A DNA stretch of 64,000 bases from Nocardia tenerifensis NBRC 101015 (lineage in GTDB: Bacteria; Actinomycetota; Actinomycetes; Mycobacteriales; Mycobacteriaceae). The translations under genes were made by a program, and so were the position numbers. The notes beneath the pieces were generated by a model. It made no database searches. It had not been told where the DNA came from and worked only from the letters and a program-made list of their open reading frames with translations. The stretch spans positions 1 through 64,000 of the forward strand of contig NZ_BAGH01000309.1 in the NCBI RefSeq assembly GCF_000308715.1. The letters run 5' to 3'. Shown piece after piece: positions 51,422-60,798 of the stretch. Each line of letters opens with the position of its first letter. Positions within the stretch are counted from its first letter, which is position 1.

Positions 51422-53054
51422 CGGCTAGCGCCTGTCCCACCACTTCCTCGGCGGCGGCCTGCACCTGCGCGAGGTGCTCGGGGCCGTGGAACGACTCCGC
51501 GTAGATCTTGTATTTGTCCTCGGTGCCGGACGGCCGGGCGGCGAACCACGCGTTCTCGGTGGTCACCTTGAGTCCGCCCAGCGGCGCGCCGTTGCCCTTC
51601 GCTCGGGTGAGCACGGACGTGATGGGCTCACCGGCGATCTCCTTGGTGGTGATCATGTCCGGAGTCAACTTCGCGAGTAGCGCTTTCTGTTCCGTGGTCG
51701 CGGCGGCGTCGATGCGCGCGTAGGCGGGGCTGCCGTAGCGGCGTTCGAGCTCGACGTAGCGGGCCGACGGGCTCTGACCGGTGACCGCGGCGATCTCGGC
51801 GGCGAGCAGCGCGAGCAGGATGCCGTCCTTGTCGGTGGTCCACACGGTGCCGTCCATCCGCAGGAACGACGCGCCCGCGCTCTCCTCACCACCGAAAGCG
51901 AGACTGCCGCTGAACAATCCGGGCACGAAGAACTTGAACCCGACGGGCACCTCGTGCACGTCGCGCCCGAGCACGCTGACCACGCGATCGATCATGGACG
52001 ACGTCACCACCGTCTTGCCGATCTTGGTGAGCGCGTCCCAGCCCATCCGGTTCGCGACCAGATACTCGATCGCCACCGCGAGGAAGTGGTTCGGGTTCAT
52101 CAGCCCGCCGTCGGGCGTGACGATGCCGTGCCGGTCGGCGTCGGCGTCGTTGCCGGTGGACAGGTCGTAGTCGTCCTTGATGGCAATCAGCGAGGCCATG
52201 GCGTAGCGCGAGGACGGGTCCATGCGGATCTTGCCGTCGCTGTCGAGGGTCATGAACCGCCAGGTCGGGTCCACGAACGGGTTGACGACCTCCAGCTCGA
52301 GGTCGTAGCGCTGGCCGATCTCCTCCCAGTAGTCGACGCTCGCGCCGCCCATCGGGTCGGCGCCGAGCCGGATGCCCGCGCCGCGAATCGCGTCCAGGTT
52401 CAACACGTTCGGCAGGTCGGCGATGTAGTGGTCGAGGTAGTCGTAGCGCTGGACGTTGGTCTCCAGCGCGTGCTGCAGCGTGGTCCGCTTGATTCCGGCG
52501 AGCCCGCTGCGCAGCAGTTCGTTGGCGCGCGCGGCGATGGCGTCGGTGGCCGTGTTGTCGGCCGGGCCGCCGTGCGGCGGGTTGTATTTGAAGCCGCCGT
52601 CGCGGGGCGGGTTGTGCGACGGGGTGATCACGATGCCGTCGGCCTGGTCGCGGGTGCCGCCCCGATTGTGGCGCAGCACAGCGTGACTCAGCGCCGGCGT
52701 CGGCGTGTACCTGTCGCGCGCGTCGATCATCGCGGTCACGTCGTTGGCGGCGAGCACCTCGAGCGCGGTGACCATGGCCGGCTCGGACAGCGCGTGTGTG
52801 TCCCTGGCCAGGTACACCGGGCCGGTGATCCCCCTGGTCGCACGGTATTCCACGATCGCCTGGGTGATCGCGAGAATGTGCGCCTCGTTGAACGCGGTGT
52901 CCAGACTGGAGCCGCGGTGTCCCGACGTGCCGAAGACCACCTGCTGCGCCGGGTCCGACGGATCGGGGATGCGGCTGTAGTACGCCGTCACCAGGTGCGC
53001 GATGTCCTCCAGGTCGGTGGGGCGCGCGAGTCGCCCCGCTCGATCATGGGCCAC
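51414..53054 (-). CDS. pgm: Phosphoglucomutase (alpha-D-glucose phosphate-specific)
   Basis: A 546-residue enzyme, the usual bacterial length, that interconverts glucose-1-phosphate and glucose-6-phosphate. Visible are FGTSGHRG near the start, the phosphoserine loop TPSHNPP, the metal loop DADADRHG, the sugar loop GGEESAG and the phosphate site RPSGTEDKYK. GTG 53054 has GGGAGA upstream and gives this length; upstream Met codons are possible. It overlaps the MFS gene downstream. Confidence 0.95.
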   Translation of the reverse strand: MAHDRAGRLARPTDLEDIAHLVTAYYSRIPDPSDPAQQVVFGTSGHRGSSLDTAFNEAHILAITQAIVEYRATRGITGPVYLARDTHALSEPAMVTALEVLAANDVTAMIDARDRYTPTPALSHAVLRHNRGGTRDQADGIVITPSHNPPRDGGFKYNPPHGGPADNTATDAIAARANELLRSGLAGIKRTTLQHALETNVQRYDYLDHYIADLPNVLNLDAIRGAGIRLGADPMGGASVDYWEEIGQRYDLELEVVNPFVDPTWRFMTLDSDGKIRMDPSSRYAMASLIAIKDDYDLSTGNDADADRHGIVTPDGGLMNPNHFLAVAIEYLVANRMGWDALTKIGKTVVTSSMIDRVVSVLGRDVHEVPVGFKFFVPGLFSGSLAFGGEESAGASFLRMDGTVWTTDKDGILLALLAAEIAAVTGQSPSARYVELERRYGSPAYARIDAAATTEQKALLAKLTPDMITTKEIAGEPITSVLTRAKGNGAPLGGLKVTTENAWFAARPSGTEDKYKIYAESFHGPEHLAQVQAAAEEVVGQALAGE

Positions 53055-53101
53055 GCTCGGGTCTCCCTTCCGTATCGGCTGTGCCCTGCTCGTCATCAGG
53101 A

Positions 53102-53458
53102 TCATGTCCACAACCACTGTGTCGTCGACGCGGCGACGAAGACCGCGATCAGGCCGGCCGCGACGCTGAGCACGACGTTGCCAACGGCGTAGGCGTAAGC
53201 GCCGTCCGTCACCAGCCGGATCGTCGCGTAGCTGAACGTGGTCAGCGCGCCGCAGAAACCCGTACCGGCGGCGGCCAGCAGCCCGTTGCCCGCACCCGCG
53301 CCGATCAATCCACCGAGCAGCGCCGAACCGACAATGTTAACGGTCAACGTGCCCAGCGGCAGCGGAGCAGCGAAACGCGCTGGTACAGCACGGTCTACGA
53401 GGTACCGGACGGACGCTACGGGCACGCCGCCGAGCGGCACGGTCATCGGGCGGCCCAC
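53102..53458 (-). CDS. crcB: CrcB/Fluc fluoride channel
   Basis: A complete four-TM Fluc subunit of about 118 residues that exports fluoride as an antiparallel dimer. NIVGSALLGGL (the Asn of TM2), GFCGALTTFSYAT (the TM3 break and Phe box) and a Ser/Thr-rich TM4 are present. GTG 53458 is preceded by GGGAG; ATG 53446 is an alternative. The frame is open upstream into the truncated copy, so a 219-residue fusion from ATG 53761 cannot be excluded. Confidence 0.8.
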   Translation of the reverse strand: MGRPMTVPLGGVPVASVRYLVDRAVPARFAAPLPLGTLTVNIVGSALLGGLIGAGAGNGLLAAAGTGFCGALTTFSYATIRLVTDGAYAYAVGNVVLSVAAGLIAVFVAASTTQWLWT

Positions 53459-53761
53459 TGCCACAGCTCCCACTGTCCTGCTTCTCCCACTGCCTGGCCC
53501 CCTTTTCGTCGTGTTCCCGTCGACCGCCGAGCGATTTCTCCTCGTCCACCGTGTCACGCCCATGGCGAGCACCACCGCCCCCGGCGACGCCACCACCGTT
53601 CCCCCGAGATAGCCGAGCGCCTGGACCGCGGCGCCCGATCCGAGCAGTCTACGAACCTCGAGGCAGTAGGTGGAAAAAGTGGTGAAGCCGCCGAGCGCTC
53701 CGATACCGGGGAAGGGACGCAGCAGTCTCTGGGCTACCCATATCGCGGTGATCGGAACCAT
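53459..53761 (-). pseudogene. Truncated crcB copy (TM3-TM4 only)
   Basis: Residues after ATG 53761 give GGFTTFSTYCLEVRRLL and AVQALGYLGGTVVA, the TM3 and TM4 of another Fluc subunit; TM1 and TM2 are missing, and a stop precedes the ATG. crcB genes often occur in tandem pairs, so this is the remnant of the first one. Confidence 0.7.
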
Positions 53762-54001
53762 CTAAATCCCGATGGCAAAGCATCCCATGACATTTACCGT
53801 TGCCCACTCTCCGACCTCACACACCGAACGCCATCCACGCAATGTTATCGGCCCGACCGAACGGTACGTTCAGCCGGACCCGGCGCGTCGAGACCCCACG
53901 AACAGCGTTGTTCGTTGACATCAGGAGGAGTTCCGCGTACGAATGCCCTGAAGGTTTGGCCGAAGTCGCCTCCACCCCCACTCACTCAGGTCGGAGCAAC
54001 G

Positions 54002-55285
54002 ATGGCGGCACAGCGGGCACAACCGAACGCGCACCCCGGTACGGCGGAAGCAAGCCGACCGGAGGATCAGCAAACCTCAGGCAGACGGGAGCGGACCGTC
54101 GGGCGCGCCCTGCGCCGACTCTCGATCTTGGCACTCGCCACCGCCGCGGCCGGCCTCGGACACGCGGCGCCCGCGACGGCCGACGCCGTCTACCCGATAC
54201 CCGACGGCGACGGGTTCTACAGCGCGCCACCGGATATCGAGAACTTCCAGCCCGGCGACGTGATGCGCAGCAGGCAGGTGCCCGCGGCCGGCTTCCCCGG
54301 CGCGACGGCCTGGCAGCTGCTGTACCGGTCGACGAACTCGACCGACGCGCCGATCGGCGCGGTCACCACGCTGCTGCTGCCGCCGGGCGGCGGCATGAAC
54401 CGCCCGGTCGTGTCGTATCAACCGGCCGTCAACTCGCTCGGCCTGCAGTGCGCTCCCTCGCACACCATCTTCAACGGCACCATGCGGGAGGCGCCCGCGC
54501 TGAACGTGATGCTGGCCAGGGGCTGGGCAATCGCGGTCCCCGATCATCTCGGCCCGACCAGTGCCTACGGCGCCGCGCGCCTCGGCGGCAGGCTGACCCT
54601 CGACGGCATCCGGGCTGTAAAACGTTTCGGCCCAGCCGATCTCGGCGCCAGCCCGGTCGGCATGGCCGGTTACTCGGGCGGCGGCATGGCGACCGGCTTC
54701 GCCGCGGCCCTCGCGCCGGAGTACGCGCCGGAGCTGCCGATCGTGGGCGTGGCGCAGGGTGGCGTCCCGATGAACATCGGCAAGCTGGCCCTGGACGTCG
54801 GGTTGCGACGCAGCCCGATGTTCGGCCTCGGCTTCGCGGCCGCCATGGGTCTGGAGCGTGAGTACCCCGACGAGCTGCACATGGATCGGATCCTGAACCC
54901 GGAGGGCTTCGCGCTGCGCGACCAGATCACCAACGCCTGCACCGACGAGATCATCCGCGCGGGCGCGAACAAGGACTTCAGCGACGTGTTCTACGGGGCG
55001 ATGGAGGCCGACGAGACGGTGATCCGCATCGCGCACGAGAACAGCATCGAGATCTACCCCGGCGTCCCGCGCGCGCCGATTTACGAGTGGCACGGCGCGA
55101 ACGACGTGGTGTCGCCGCAACTGGTCCGCGACGTCCTCGGCCGATACTGTTCCCAGGGCGCCCGAGTCCAGTTCGACCTCATTCCCGACGCCGACCACGG
55201 CTCCGCGATCGCGCCGGGCTCGGTCAACGCGTTCAACTACCTCAGCGACCGCTTCGCGGGCATCGCGCCGCCCAGTAACTGCTGA
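54002..55285 (+). CDS. Secreted lipase (LIP/CalA-like, PF03583)
   Basis: A 427-residue exported esterase. A basic N-terminal region precedes a signal peptide core (LSILALATAAAGLGHAAPATA), cleaved near ADA. The mature enzyme has the nucleophile elbow GYSGGG, the DHLGP block, and a late acid/His pair (GANDVVSP; DADHGS). PF03583 enzymes are secretory lipases common in Nocardia, Rhodococcus and mycobacteria. ATG 54002 has CGGAG six bases upstream. It ends at a strong bidirectional terminator. Confidence 0.9.
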   Translation: MAAQRAQPNAHPGTAEASRPEDQQTSGRRERTVGRALRRLSILALATAAAGLGHAAPATADAVYPIPDGDGFYSAPPDIENFQPGDVMRSRQVPAAGFPGATAWQLLYRSTNSTDAPIGAVTTLLLPPGGGMNRPVVSYQPAVNSLGLQCAPSHTIFNGTMREAPALNVMLARGWAIAVPDHLGPTSAYGAARLGGRLTLDGIRAVKRFGPADLGASPVGMAGYSGGGMATGFAAALAPEYAPELPIVGVAQGGVPMNIGKLALDVGLRRSPMFGLGFAAAMGLEREYPDELHMDRILNPEGFALRDQITNACTDEIIRAGANKDFSDVFYGAMEADETVIRIAHENSIEIYPGVPRAPIYEWHGANDVVSPQLVRDVLGRYCSQGARVQFDLIPDADHGSAIAPGSVNAFNYLSDRFAGIAPPSNC

Positions 55286-55294
55286 CAGAGACGA

Positions 55295-55328
55295 CAGCGC
55301 CCGCGTTCGACATGGAACGCGGGCGCTG
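55295..55328. terminator. Bidirectional terminator between lipase and DHA2 genes
   Basis: Fourteen-base perfect arms (55295-55308 and 55315-55328) around the loop GACATG, between convergent genes. Confidence 0.85.
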
Positions 55329-55392
55329 CCCATTTCTCACCACCCCAACGGAGCGAGTCTTACGAGCGACCCGTTCGCGGCGGCCAAAAAAC

Positions 55393-56892
55393 TCAGTGCA
55401 CGATCACCGGTTCACCTTCCGACGGTGCAGGCACCGTGTTCGGCATCAGCACCGCGGTGATCACCGCGCCGGCGACGAAAATGGCCGTCGCCCACCAGAA
55501 GCTGGTGGTGTAGCTCTGCACCGCGGACTGCGCGATGGTCAGCGGATCCGGCGTGCGGGTGGACAGGTAGTTCGTCGCGGCCGAGGCGGCGATGGTGCTG
55601 AGCAGCGCCGTGCCGATCGAGCCGCCGACCTGCTGGCTGGTGTTGATCATCGCCGACGCGACGCCCGCGTCCTCGTGATGCACCCCGGCGGTCGCGCCCT
55701 GGAACGCGGTCGACATCGCGCCACCGAGACCCAGACCCATGAGGATCAGCGCGGGCAGGATGTGCGAGGCGTACCCGGTGTCCAGGCCGATCTGGGTCAG
55801 CCACGCCATGCCGGCCGCGGCGATCAGGAAGCCGCCGGCCACCACGATCTTCGGCCCGACCTTCGGCAGCAGGAGCGACGGCACGGTGGTGGACGAGGCG
55901 ATCATCGCCGCCACCATCGGCAGGAACGCCAGGCCGGTCTTGATCGGCGAGTAGCCCATGCTCAGCTGCATGTAGTAGGTCAGGAACAGGAAGATCGCGA
56001 ACATCCCGATGCCCATGACGAACACGGTCAGGAACGAGCCGCCGCGGGTGCGGTCGAGCACGATGCGCAGCGGCAGCAGCGGGTGCGCGACCCGGGTCTC
56101 CAGCCACGCGAACACCGCGAGCAGCACCGCGCCGCCGATCAGGAAGCCCAGGGTGACCGGGTTGGTCCAGCTGGTCGACTCGGCGTGTGAGAAGCCGTAC
56201 ACGATGCCGAACAGCGCCGCGGTCACCACGATGGTGCCGGGGATGTCGAGCTTGGGCCGCTCGGTCGTCACGTGCTTGGCCAGCAGCAGCACCGCGCCGA
56301 CCAGCGCGACCGCGGCGAACGCCAGGTTGACGAACATCACCCAGCGCCAGTTCGCCCACTCGGTGAGCATGCCGCCGAGCAGCAGGCCGATCGCGCCGCC
56401 CGCACCGGCGACCGCACCGAAGATGCCGAACGCCTTGGCCCGCTCACCCGGTTCGGTGAACGTGACGGTGAGCAGCGACAGCGCGGCAGGCGCCAGCAGC
56501 GCGCCGAACACGCCCTGGCCGACGCGCGCCCCGACCAGCATCTCGAAGCTGGTGGCCGCGCCGCCGACCGCGGAGGCGCCCGCGAAGCCGATCAGGCCGA
56601 TGATGAAGGTGTTGCGGCGACCGAAGAGGTCGCTGAGCCGCCCGCCGAGCAGGAGTAGGCTGCCGAACGCGAGCGCGTAGCCGGTGACCACCCACTGCCG
56701 GTCACCGTCGCTGAAGCCGAGGTCGCGCTGCGCCGCGGGCAGTGCGATGTTCACCACGGTCGCGTCGAGCACGACCATGAGCTGCGCCACGCCGAGGACG
56801 GCGAGCACCCACCAGCGCAGGGCGTGCGAGCCGCGCCGCCCCTGATCCATTTTCGCGGGGGCGGGTGCCCCACGGTCGTACGTGGTAGTCAT
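55393..56892 (-). CDS. MFS drug exporter, DHA2 (EmrB/QacA) family
   Basis: A 499-residue 14-TM exporter. TM1 has LMVVLDATVVNIALPAAQ, motif A after TM2 is GGRLSDLFGRRN, and motif C in TM5 has AVAGAGGAIGLLLGGML. ATG 56892 is preceded by GGGGA. The divergent TetR gene and two copies of CGGAG-N7-CTCCG in between indicate drug-inducible control. Confidence 0.93.
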   Translation of the reverse strand: MTTTYDRGAPAPAKMDQGRRGSHALRWWVLAVLGVAQLMVVLDATVVNIALPAAQRDLGFSDGDRQWVVTGYALAFGSLLLLGGRLSDLFGRRNTFIIGLIGFAGASAVGGAATSFEMLVGARVGQGVFGALLAPAALSLLTVTFTEPGERAKAFGIFGAVAGAGGAIGLLLGGMLTEWANWRWVMFVNLAFAAVALVGAVLLLAKHVTTERPKLDIPGTIVVTAALFGIVYGFSHAESTSWTNPVTLGFLIGGAVLLAVFAWLETRVAHPLLPLRIVLDRTRGGSFLTVFVMGIGMFAIFLFLTYYMQLSMGYSPIKTGLAFLPMVAAMIASSTTVPSLLLPKVGPKIVVAGGFLIAAAGMAWLTQIGLDTGYASHILPALILMGLGLGGAMSTAFQGATAGVHHEDAGVASAMINTSQQVGGSIGTALLSTIAASAATNYLSTRTPDPLTIAQSAVQSYTTSFWWATAIFVAGAVITAVLMPNTVPAPSEGEPVIVH

Positions 56893-56919
56893 TTGTCCCC
56901 TTTGTCTCAAGGATTGATG

Positions 56920-56936
56920 CGGAGTTGACGCCTCCG
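56920..56936. promoter_or_regulatory. TetR operator candidate, copy 1
   Basis: CGGAG-TTGACGC-CTCCG, followed by GTTAA. With copy 2 it shares the direct block ACGCCTCCG(G/C)TTAA (56928-56941 and 56973-56986), spaced 45 bp. Confidence 0.65.
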
Positions 56937-56964
56937 GTTAACTGATAGAAAGCTACCACCATAA

Positions 56965-56981
56965 CGGAGAGAACGCCTCCG
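56965..56981. promoter_or_regulatory. TetR operator candidate, copy 2
   Basis: CGGAG-AGAACGC-CTCCG, flanked by ATAA and CTTAA. It lies between the two divergent starts, 31 bases from the TetR GTG. Confidence 0.65.
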
Positions 56982-57011
56982 CTTAATCCCGATGCTTGAT
57001 AGGATGTGGGT

Positions 57012-57683
57012 GTGAATCACGCCACGGCCCTTTCTCCGCCCCGGCGCCTGCGTGCCGACGCCGCTCGAAATCAGCAGCGCATCATTGCCGCGGCGCGCGA
57101 ACTCTTCGCCGACCACGGACTCGAGATCACCCTCGACGACGTCGCCGAACGCGCGGGCGTCGGCGTCGGCACGGTCTACCGCCGGTTCGCCAACAAAAAG
57201 GAACTGATCACCGAGGTCTTCGAGCAGAGCATCAGCGAGTTCGCCGAGGCGGCCGACGCGGCCTACTCGCACGCCGATCCGTGGTTCGGGCTCGTCGAGT
57301 TCTTCGAGTACGCCTGCCGGCACATGGCGATGAATCGCGGCTTCAGCGAGGTGATGCTCGAGCTGGAGGACGACATGGAGCGGTTCGTGGTGGTGCGCGA
57401 CCGGATCAAGCCGACCGTCATGGCGATCGTGGAGCGGGCCAGGCAGGCCGGGGTGCTCGCGCCCGGCATCGAACCCTCCGACTTCTTCGCGCTGATTCAT
57501 ATGGTCGACGGCATCGCCGAGTTCGCCCGGCCGGTCAATCCCGATGTGTGGCAGCGGTATATGGCGATCGTCCTCAACGGCGTGCGGGCCGAGGGCACGC
57601 CGCCGCAGCAACTGCTGGTGCCGCCGCTGAACGACACCGAGGTGGAGCAGGCGAAGGGCGCGTGCGCGGGCCGCAAAAGGTAA
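57012..57683 (+). CDS. TetR-family repressor of the divergent DHA2 exporter
   Basis: A 223-residue regulator. The HTH is RIIAAARELFADHGLEITLDDVAERAGVGVGTVYRRFANKKELI, a full TetR N-domain; the C-domain is a ligand pocket of unknown specificity. GTG 57012 has AGGA seven bases upstream; GTG 57006 is an alternative. By position it should bind the two CGGAG-N7-CTCCG sites and repress the exporter. Confidence 0.93.
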   Translation: MNHATALSPPRRLRADAARNQQRIIAAARELFADHGLEITLDDVAERAGVGVGTVYRRFANKKELITEVFEQSISEFAEAADAAYSHADPWFGLVEFFEYACRHMAMNRGFSEVMLELEDDMERFVVVRDRIKPTVMAIVERARQAGVLAPGIEPSDFFALIHMVDGIAEFARPVNPDVWQRYMAIVLNGVRAEGTPPQQLLVPPLNDTEVEQAKGACAGRKR

Positions 57684-57736
57684 CAACTGCGTTATAGGTA
57701 GGCCAGATCACATTCTGATCCCCTACAGTTGGACAC

Positions 57737-59035
57737 ATGACCAACTCGTGGGTGAACTGGGCCGGCGATCAACGATGTGCGCCGGCGACCATCGCCTCGC
57801 CGCGCTCCGCCGATGAGCTGGCCGAGATCCTCGGCCGGGCCGGCGACGCGGGACAGATCGTCCGGGTCGCGGGCGCGGGCCACTCGTTCACCGACACCGT
57901 CCTCACCGACGGCGTCCTGCTGAACCTCGCGAACCTCGACCGTGTGCTCGACGTCGACACCGCCACCGGACGGGTCCGGGTCGAGGCGGGCATGACCCTC
58001 AACGCCGTGAGCAACGCCCTGCACGAGCACGGCCTCGCCTTCCCCAACCTGGGCGACATCGACGTGCAGACCGTGGCGGGCGCCACCGCGACCGGCACCC
58101 ACGGCACCGGCGCCACCCTGCAAAACCTCTCGGCCGCACTGCATTCCATCGAGTTGATGCTCGCCGACGGCAGCCGCGTGGAGCTGAACGAGGAGACCGA
58201 CCCCGAGGGCTGGCGCGCGGCGCGGGTCAGCGTCGGCGCGCTGGGCGTGGTCACCGCCGTGACCTTGCAGCTGGTGCCGTCGTTCGTGCTCGAGGGCGTC
58301 GAGCGGCCGGTCGCCGTGGACGACATCCTCGCCGACCTGGACACCTACATCGACGGCAATCAGCACTTCGAGTTCTACATGTTCGGGCACAGCCCGCTGG
58401 CGATGACCAAGCGCAACAACCGCGTCGAGCTGCCCGAACAGCCGCGCGGCAAGGCCGTGGACTGGTTCACCGACATCCTCATGTCCAACTACACCTTCGA
58501 CGCGCTGTGCAGGCTCGGCCGCCGGCAGCCGCGGCTGGTGCCGTTGATCCAGCGCGGCGCGGCCTACGCGGGCAGCTACCGCCGCCAGGTCGATCGCTCC
58601 TACCGCGTGTTCGCGTCCCCGCGCCTGCTGCGCTTCACCGAGATGGAGTACGCGATCCCGCGCGAGCACTCGGTGGCCACGATCCGCGAAATCAAGGAAC
58701 TTTCCGCGAGATTCGACACGACGATGCCGATCGAGGTCCGCTGGGTCGCGCCCGACGACGCGTTCCTCTCGCCCGCCTCCGGCCGCGAGACCTGCTATAT
58801 CGCCGTGCACCAGTACCGGGGCATGGCCTATGAGCCGTACTTCCGGGCCTGCGAGTCCGTGTTCGACAAATACCACGGCAGGCCGCACTGGGGTAAGCGG
58901 CACTTCCAGACCGCGGACACCTTGCGCGAGCGCTACCCCGACTGGGACCGCTTCGCCGAGGTGCGGCGTCGGCTCGATCCCAAGGGCCGGTTCAGCAACG
59001 CCTACCTGAATCGCGTGCTCGGGTCCGTCGACTGA
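57737..59035 (+). CDS. D-arabinono-1,4-lactone/L-gulono-1,4-lactone oxidase-type flavoprotein
   Basis: A 432-residue FAD-linked sugar-lactone oxidase. The FAD domain has VAGAGHSFTD and ATATGTHGTG; the C-terminal ALO domain ends with HWGKRH and DPKGRFSN(A)YL. It is close in layout to the mycobacterial gulonolactone dehydrogenase (Rv1771). It is 53 bases downstream of the TetR gene and ends three bases from the convergent sirtuin gene. Confidence 0.92.
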   Translation: MTNSWVNWAGDQRCAPATIASPRSADELAEILGRAGDAGQIVRVAGAGHSFTDTVLTDGVLLNLANLDRVLDVDTATGRVRVEAGMTLNAVSNALHEHGLAFPNLGDIDVQTVAGATATGTHGTGATLQNLSAALHSIELMLADGSRVELNEETDPEGWRAARVSVGALGVVTAVTLQLVPSFVLEGVERPVAVDDILADLDTYIDGNQHFEFYMFGHSPLAMTKRNNRVELPEQPRGKAVDWFTDILMSNYTFDALCRLGRRQPRLVPLIQRGAAYAGSYRRQVDRSYRVFASPRLLRFTEMEYAIPREHSVATIREIKELSARFDTTMPIEVRWVAPDDAFLSPASGRETCYIAVHQYRGMAYEPYFRACESVFDKYHGRPHWGKRHFQTADTLRERYPDWDRFAEVRRRLDPKGRFSNAYLNRVLGSVD

Positions 59036-59038
59036 CCG

Positions 59039-59785
59039 CTAGTCGCCGAGTATCTCGCCGACCAGGCGGGGCACGGCGGTGCCGATGGGTTCGCGCACGA
59101 TCTCGGTGGCCATCGAGTCGTACGGCGTCGCTTCGTTGTTCACGATGACCAGGTCCGCGCCGTTCTCGACCGCGACGGCGCACATCGAGGCCGCGGGCTC
59201 CACCTGTAGCGAGCTGCCGATGGCCAGGAAGATGTCGCTGGTCTGCGCGGTGAGCGCGGCCTTCATCATGGTGCGCCGGTCCATCTGCTGACCGAACATG
59301 ACGGTCGCCGATTTCAGCACGCCGCCGCAGTCGGGGCACGGCGGGTCGGCCTCGCCGGCCGCCACGCGCTCGAGGGTCGCGGACATGGTTGTGCGGTAAG
59401 CACATTCGACGCAGACGACCTCGAACATATTGCCGTGGATCTCGATCACGCGATCCTCCGGGAACCCGGCGCGTTGGTGCAGGCGGTCGATGTTCTGGGT
59501 GATGATCGTGACCGCGCGCCCGGCCTGCGCCAGCTCCGCCAGGGCGATGTGCGCGGCGTTGGGCCGCGCCTGCCAGGCCGGGTTGTCCCGGCGAGCCAGC
59601 CACGCGCGCCTGCGCAGCTCCGGGTCGGCCAGATAGTTGTCGTAGGTCGAAAGCAGTTCGGCGATCGGGTCTTTCGTCCACACGCCGCGCGGCCCGCGGA
59701 AGTCGGGGATGCCGGAGTCGGTGGAGATGCCCGCCCCGGTGAGCACCCCGATGCGGCCGTCACGGGTGCGCCACTCGCTCGTCAT
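59039..59785 (-). CDS. cobB: NAD-dependent protein deacylase (sirtuin)
   Basis: A 248-residue SIR2 protein: GAGISTDSGIPDFRG, TQNIDRLH, the catalytic His in IEIHGNMF, a zinc set CVEC...CPDC, and GSSLQVEPA. It removes acyl groups from lysines with NAD. Full length for a bacterial class U/III sirtuin. ATG 59785. Confidence 0.94.
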   Translation of the reverse strand: MTSEWRTRDGRIGVLTGAGISTDSGIPDFRGPRGVWTKDPIAELLSTYDNYLADPELRRRAWLARRDNPAWQARPNAAHIALAELAQAGRAVTIITQNIDRLHQRAGFPEDRVIEIHGNMFEVVCVECAYRTTMSATLERVAAGEADPPCPDCGGVLKSATVMFGQQMDRRTMMKAALTAQTSDIFLAIGSSLQVEPAASMCAVAVENGADLVIVNNEATPYDSMATEIVREPIGTAVPRLVGEILGD

Positions 59786-59889
59786 GGCACCAAGCCTAGA
59801 GCGTGCATCGCAAGGCTTACGAAAGAGAGTGAGAGAATGTTACGCTAATCCTCTCATCGCTTTAGAGGCGCTGATCAAAGGAGATCACG

Positions 59890-60798
59890 ATGACGTCCGC
59901 CGCCCTCGAATCCACCAGCGCGCACACCCCCGCGCCGCGTCGCCCATTCGAGCCGGGCAGCAGGCTCTGGGACGAGACCGGCCTGATCACCTTCTCGCTC
60001 ACCGCGGGATCGGCCTTCCTCTTGCAGACCATGGAGCCGACCATCTCCGCGGTCGTCGACGAGCACTCGACCTTTCGCACCGATCCGATGGGCCGCGCCG
60101 TGCGCAGCATCGCGTCGGTGATGATGTGGATCTACGGCGGCGAGGAGGCCATCGCCGAGGCCGACCGGCTGCGCACCATGCACGCGACGCTCAACACCAC
60201 CGACGCGCGCGGCGTCCGGCACAAGGCGCTGGCGTCGGGGCCGTGGGCGTGGGTGCTGCACACCGGAACGTTCGCGTTCGCCGAGAACGCGAAGTACTTC
60301 GCCCGCAACCCGCTCACCCCGGCGGAGAAGGAGGCGGTCTACCAGGAGATGGTGCAGCTGATGCGCAATTTCGCGGTGCCGCCCAAGGAGATTCCGGCGA
60401 GCTACGCCGAGTTCGAGGCCTTCTTCACCGACACGGTGGCGAACCATCTGGAGGCGACCGACACCGCGCGCGACTATCTGCGGGTGATCCGATCCGTCGC
60501 GCCGCCGAAGCAGTTGCCGCGCGTGTTCGCGCCGGTCTGGCGGCGGGCCGTCGCGCCGATCGGGCGGATGCAGTACTTCGTGACGGTCGGCACGACACCC
60601 GAGGTCGCGCGGGAGAAGCTCGGCCTCACCTGGAGCGCGTCCGACGAGCGCAAGCTGCGGGCGCTCGGCTGGATGCTCGCGCGCGCCGTGCCGCTGCTGC
60701 CGGAACGCGTGCGGTACTTCCCGATCGCTTACGAGGCGCGGCGGCTGGCGCGGGATCGGGCACGGTTGCGCAAGATGATCGACTTCCGCCCGATCTGA
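59890..60798 (+). CDS. DUF2236 (MpaB-like oxygenase) family protein
   Basis: A 302-residue protein with the family blocks RSIASVMMWIYGG, LHTGTFAFAENAKYF and the rubber-oxygenase-like His/Arg positions seen in MpaB/Lcp relatives. Function is unknown; some members are heme oxidases. ATG 59890 has AGGAG eight bases upstream. Confidence 0.85.
   Translation: MTSAALESTSAHTPAPRRPFEPGSRLWDETGLITFSLTAGSAFLLQTMEPTISAVVDEHSTFRTDPMGRAVRSIASVMMWIYGGEEAIAEADRLRTMHATLNTTDARGVRHKALASGPWAWVLHTGTFAFAENAKYFARNPLTPAEKEAVYQEMVQLMRNFAVPPKEIPASYAEFEAFFTDTVANHLEATDTARDYLRVIRSVAPPKQLPRVFAPVWRRAVAPIGRMQYFVTVGTTPEVAREKLGLTWSASDERKLRALGWMLARAVPLLPERVRYFPIAYEARRLARDRARLRKMIDFRPI

Noticed and set aside
52000..53192. Long plus-strand frame opposite phosphoglucomutase
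   Set aside because: It is the antisense of pgm, whose motifs and length are unambiguous.
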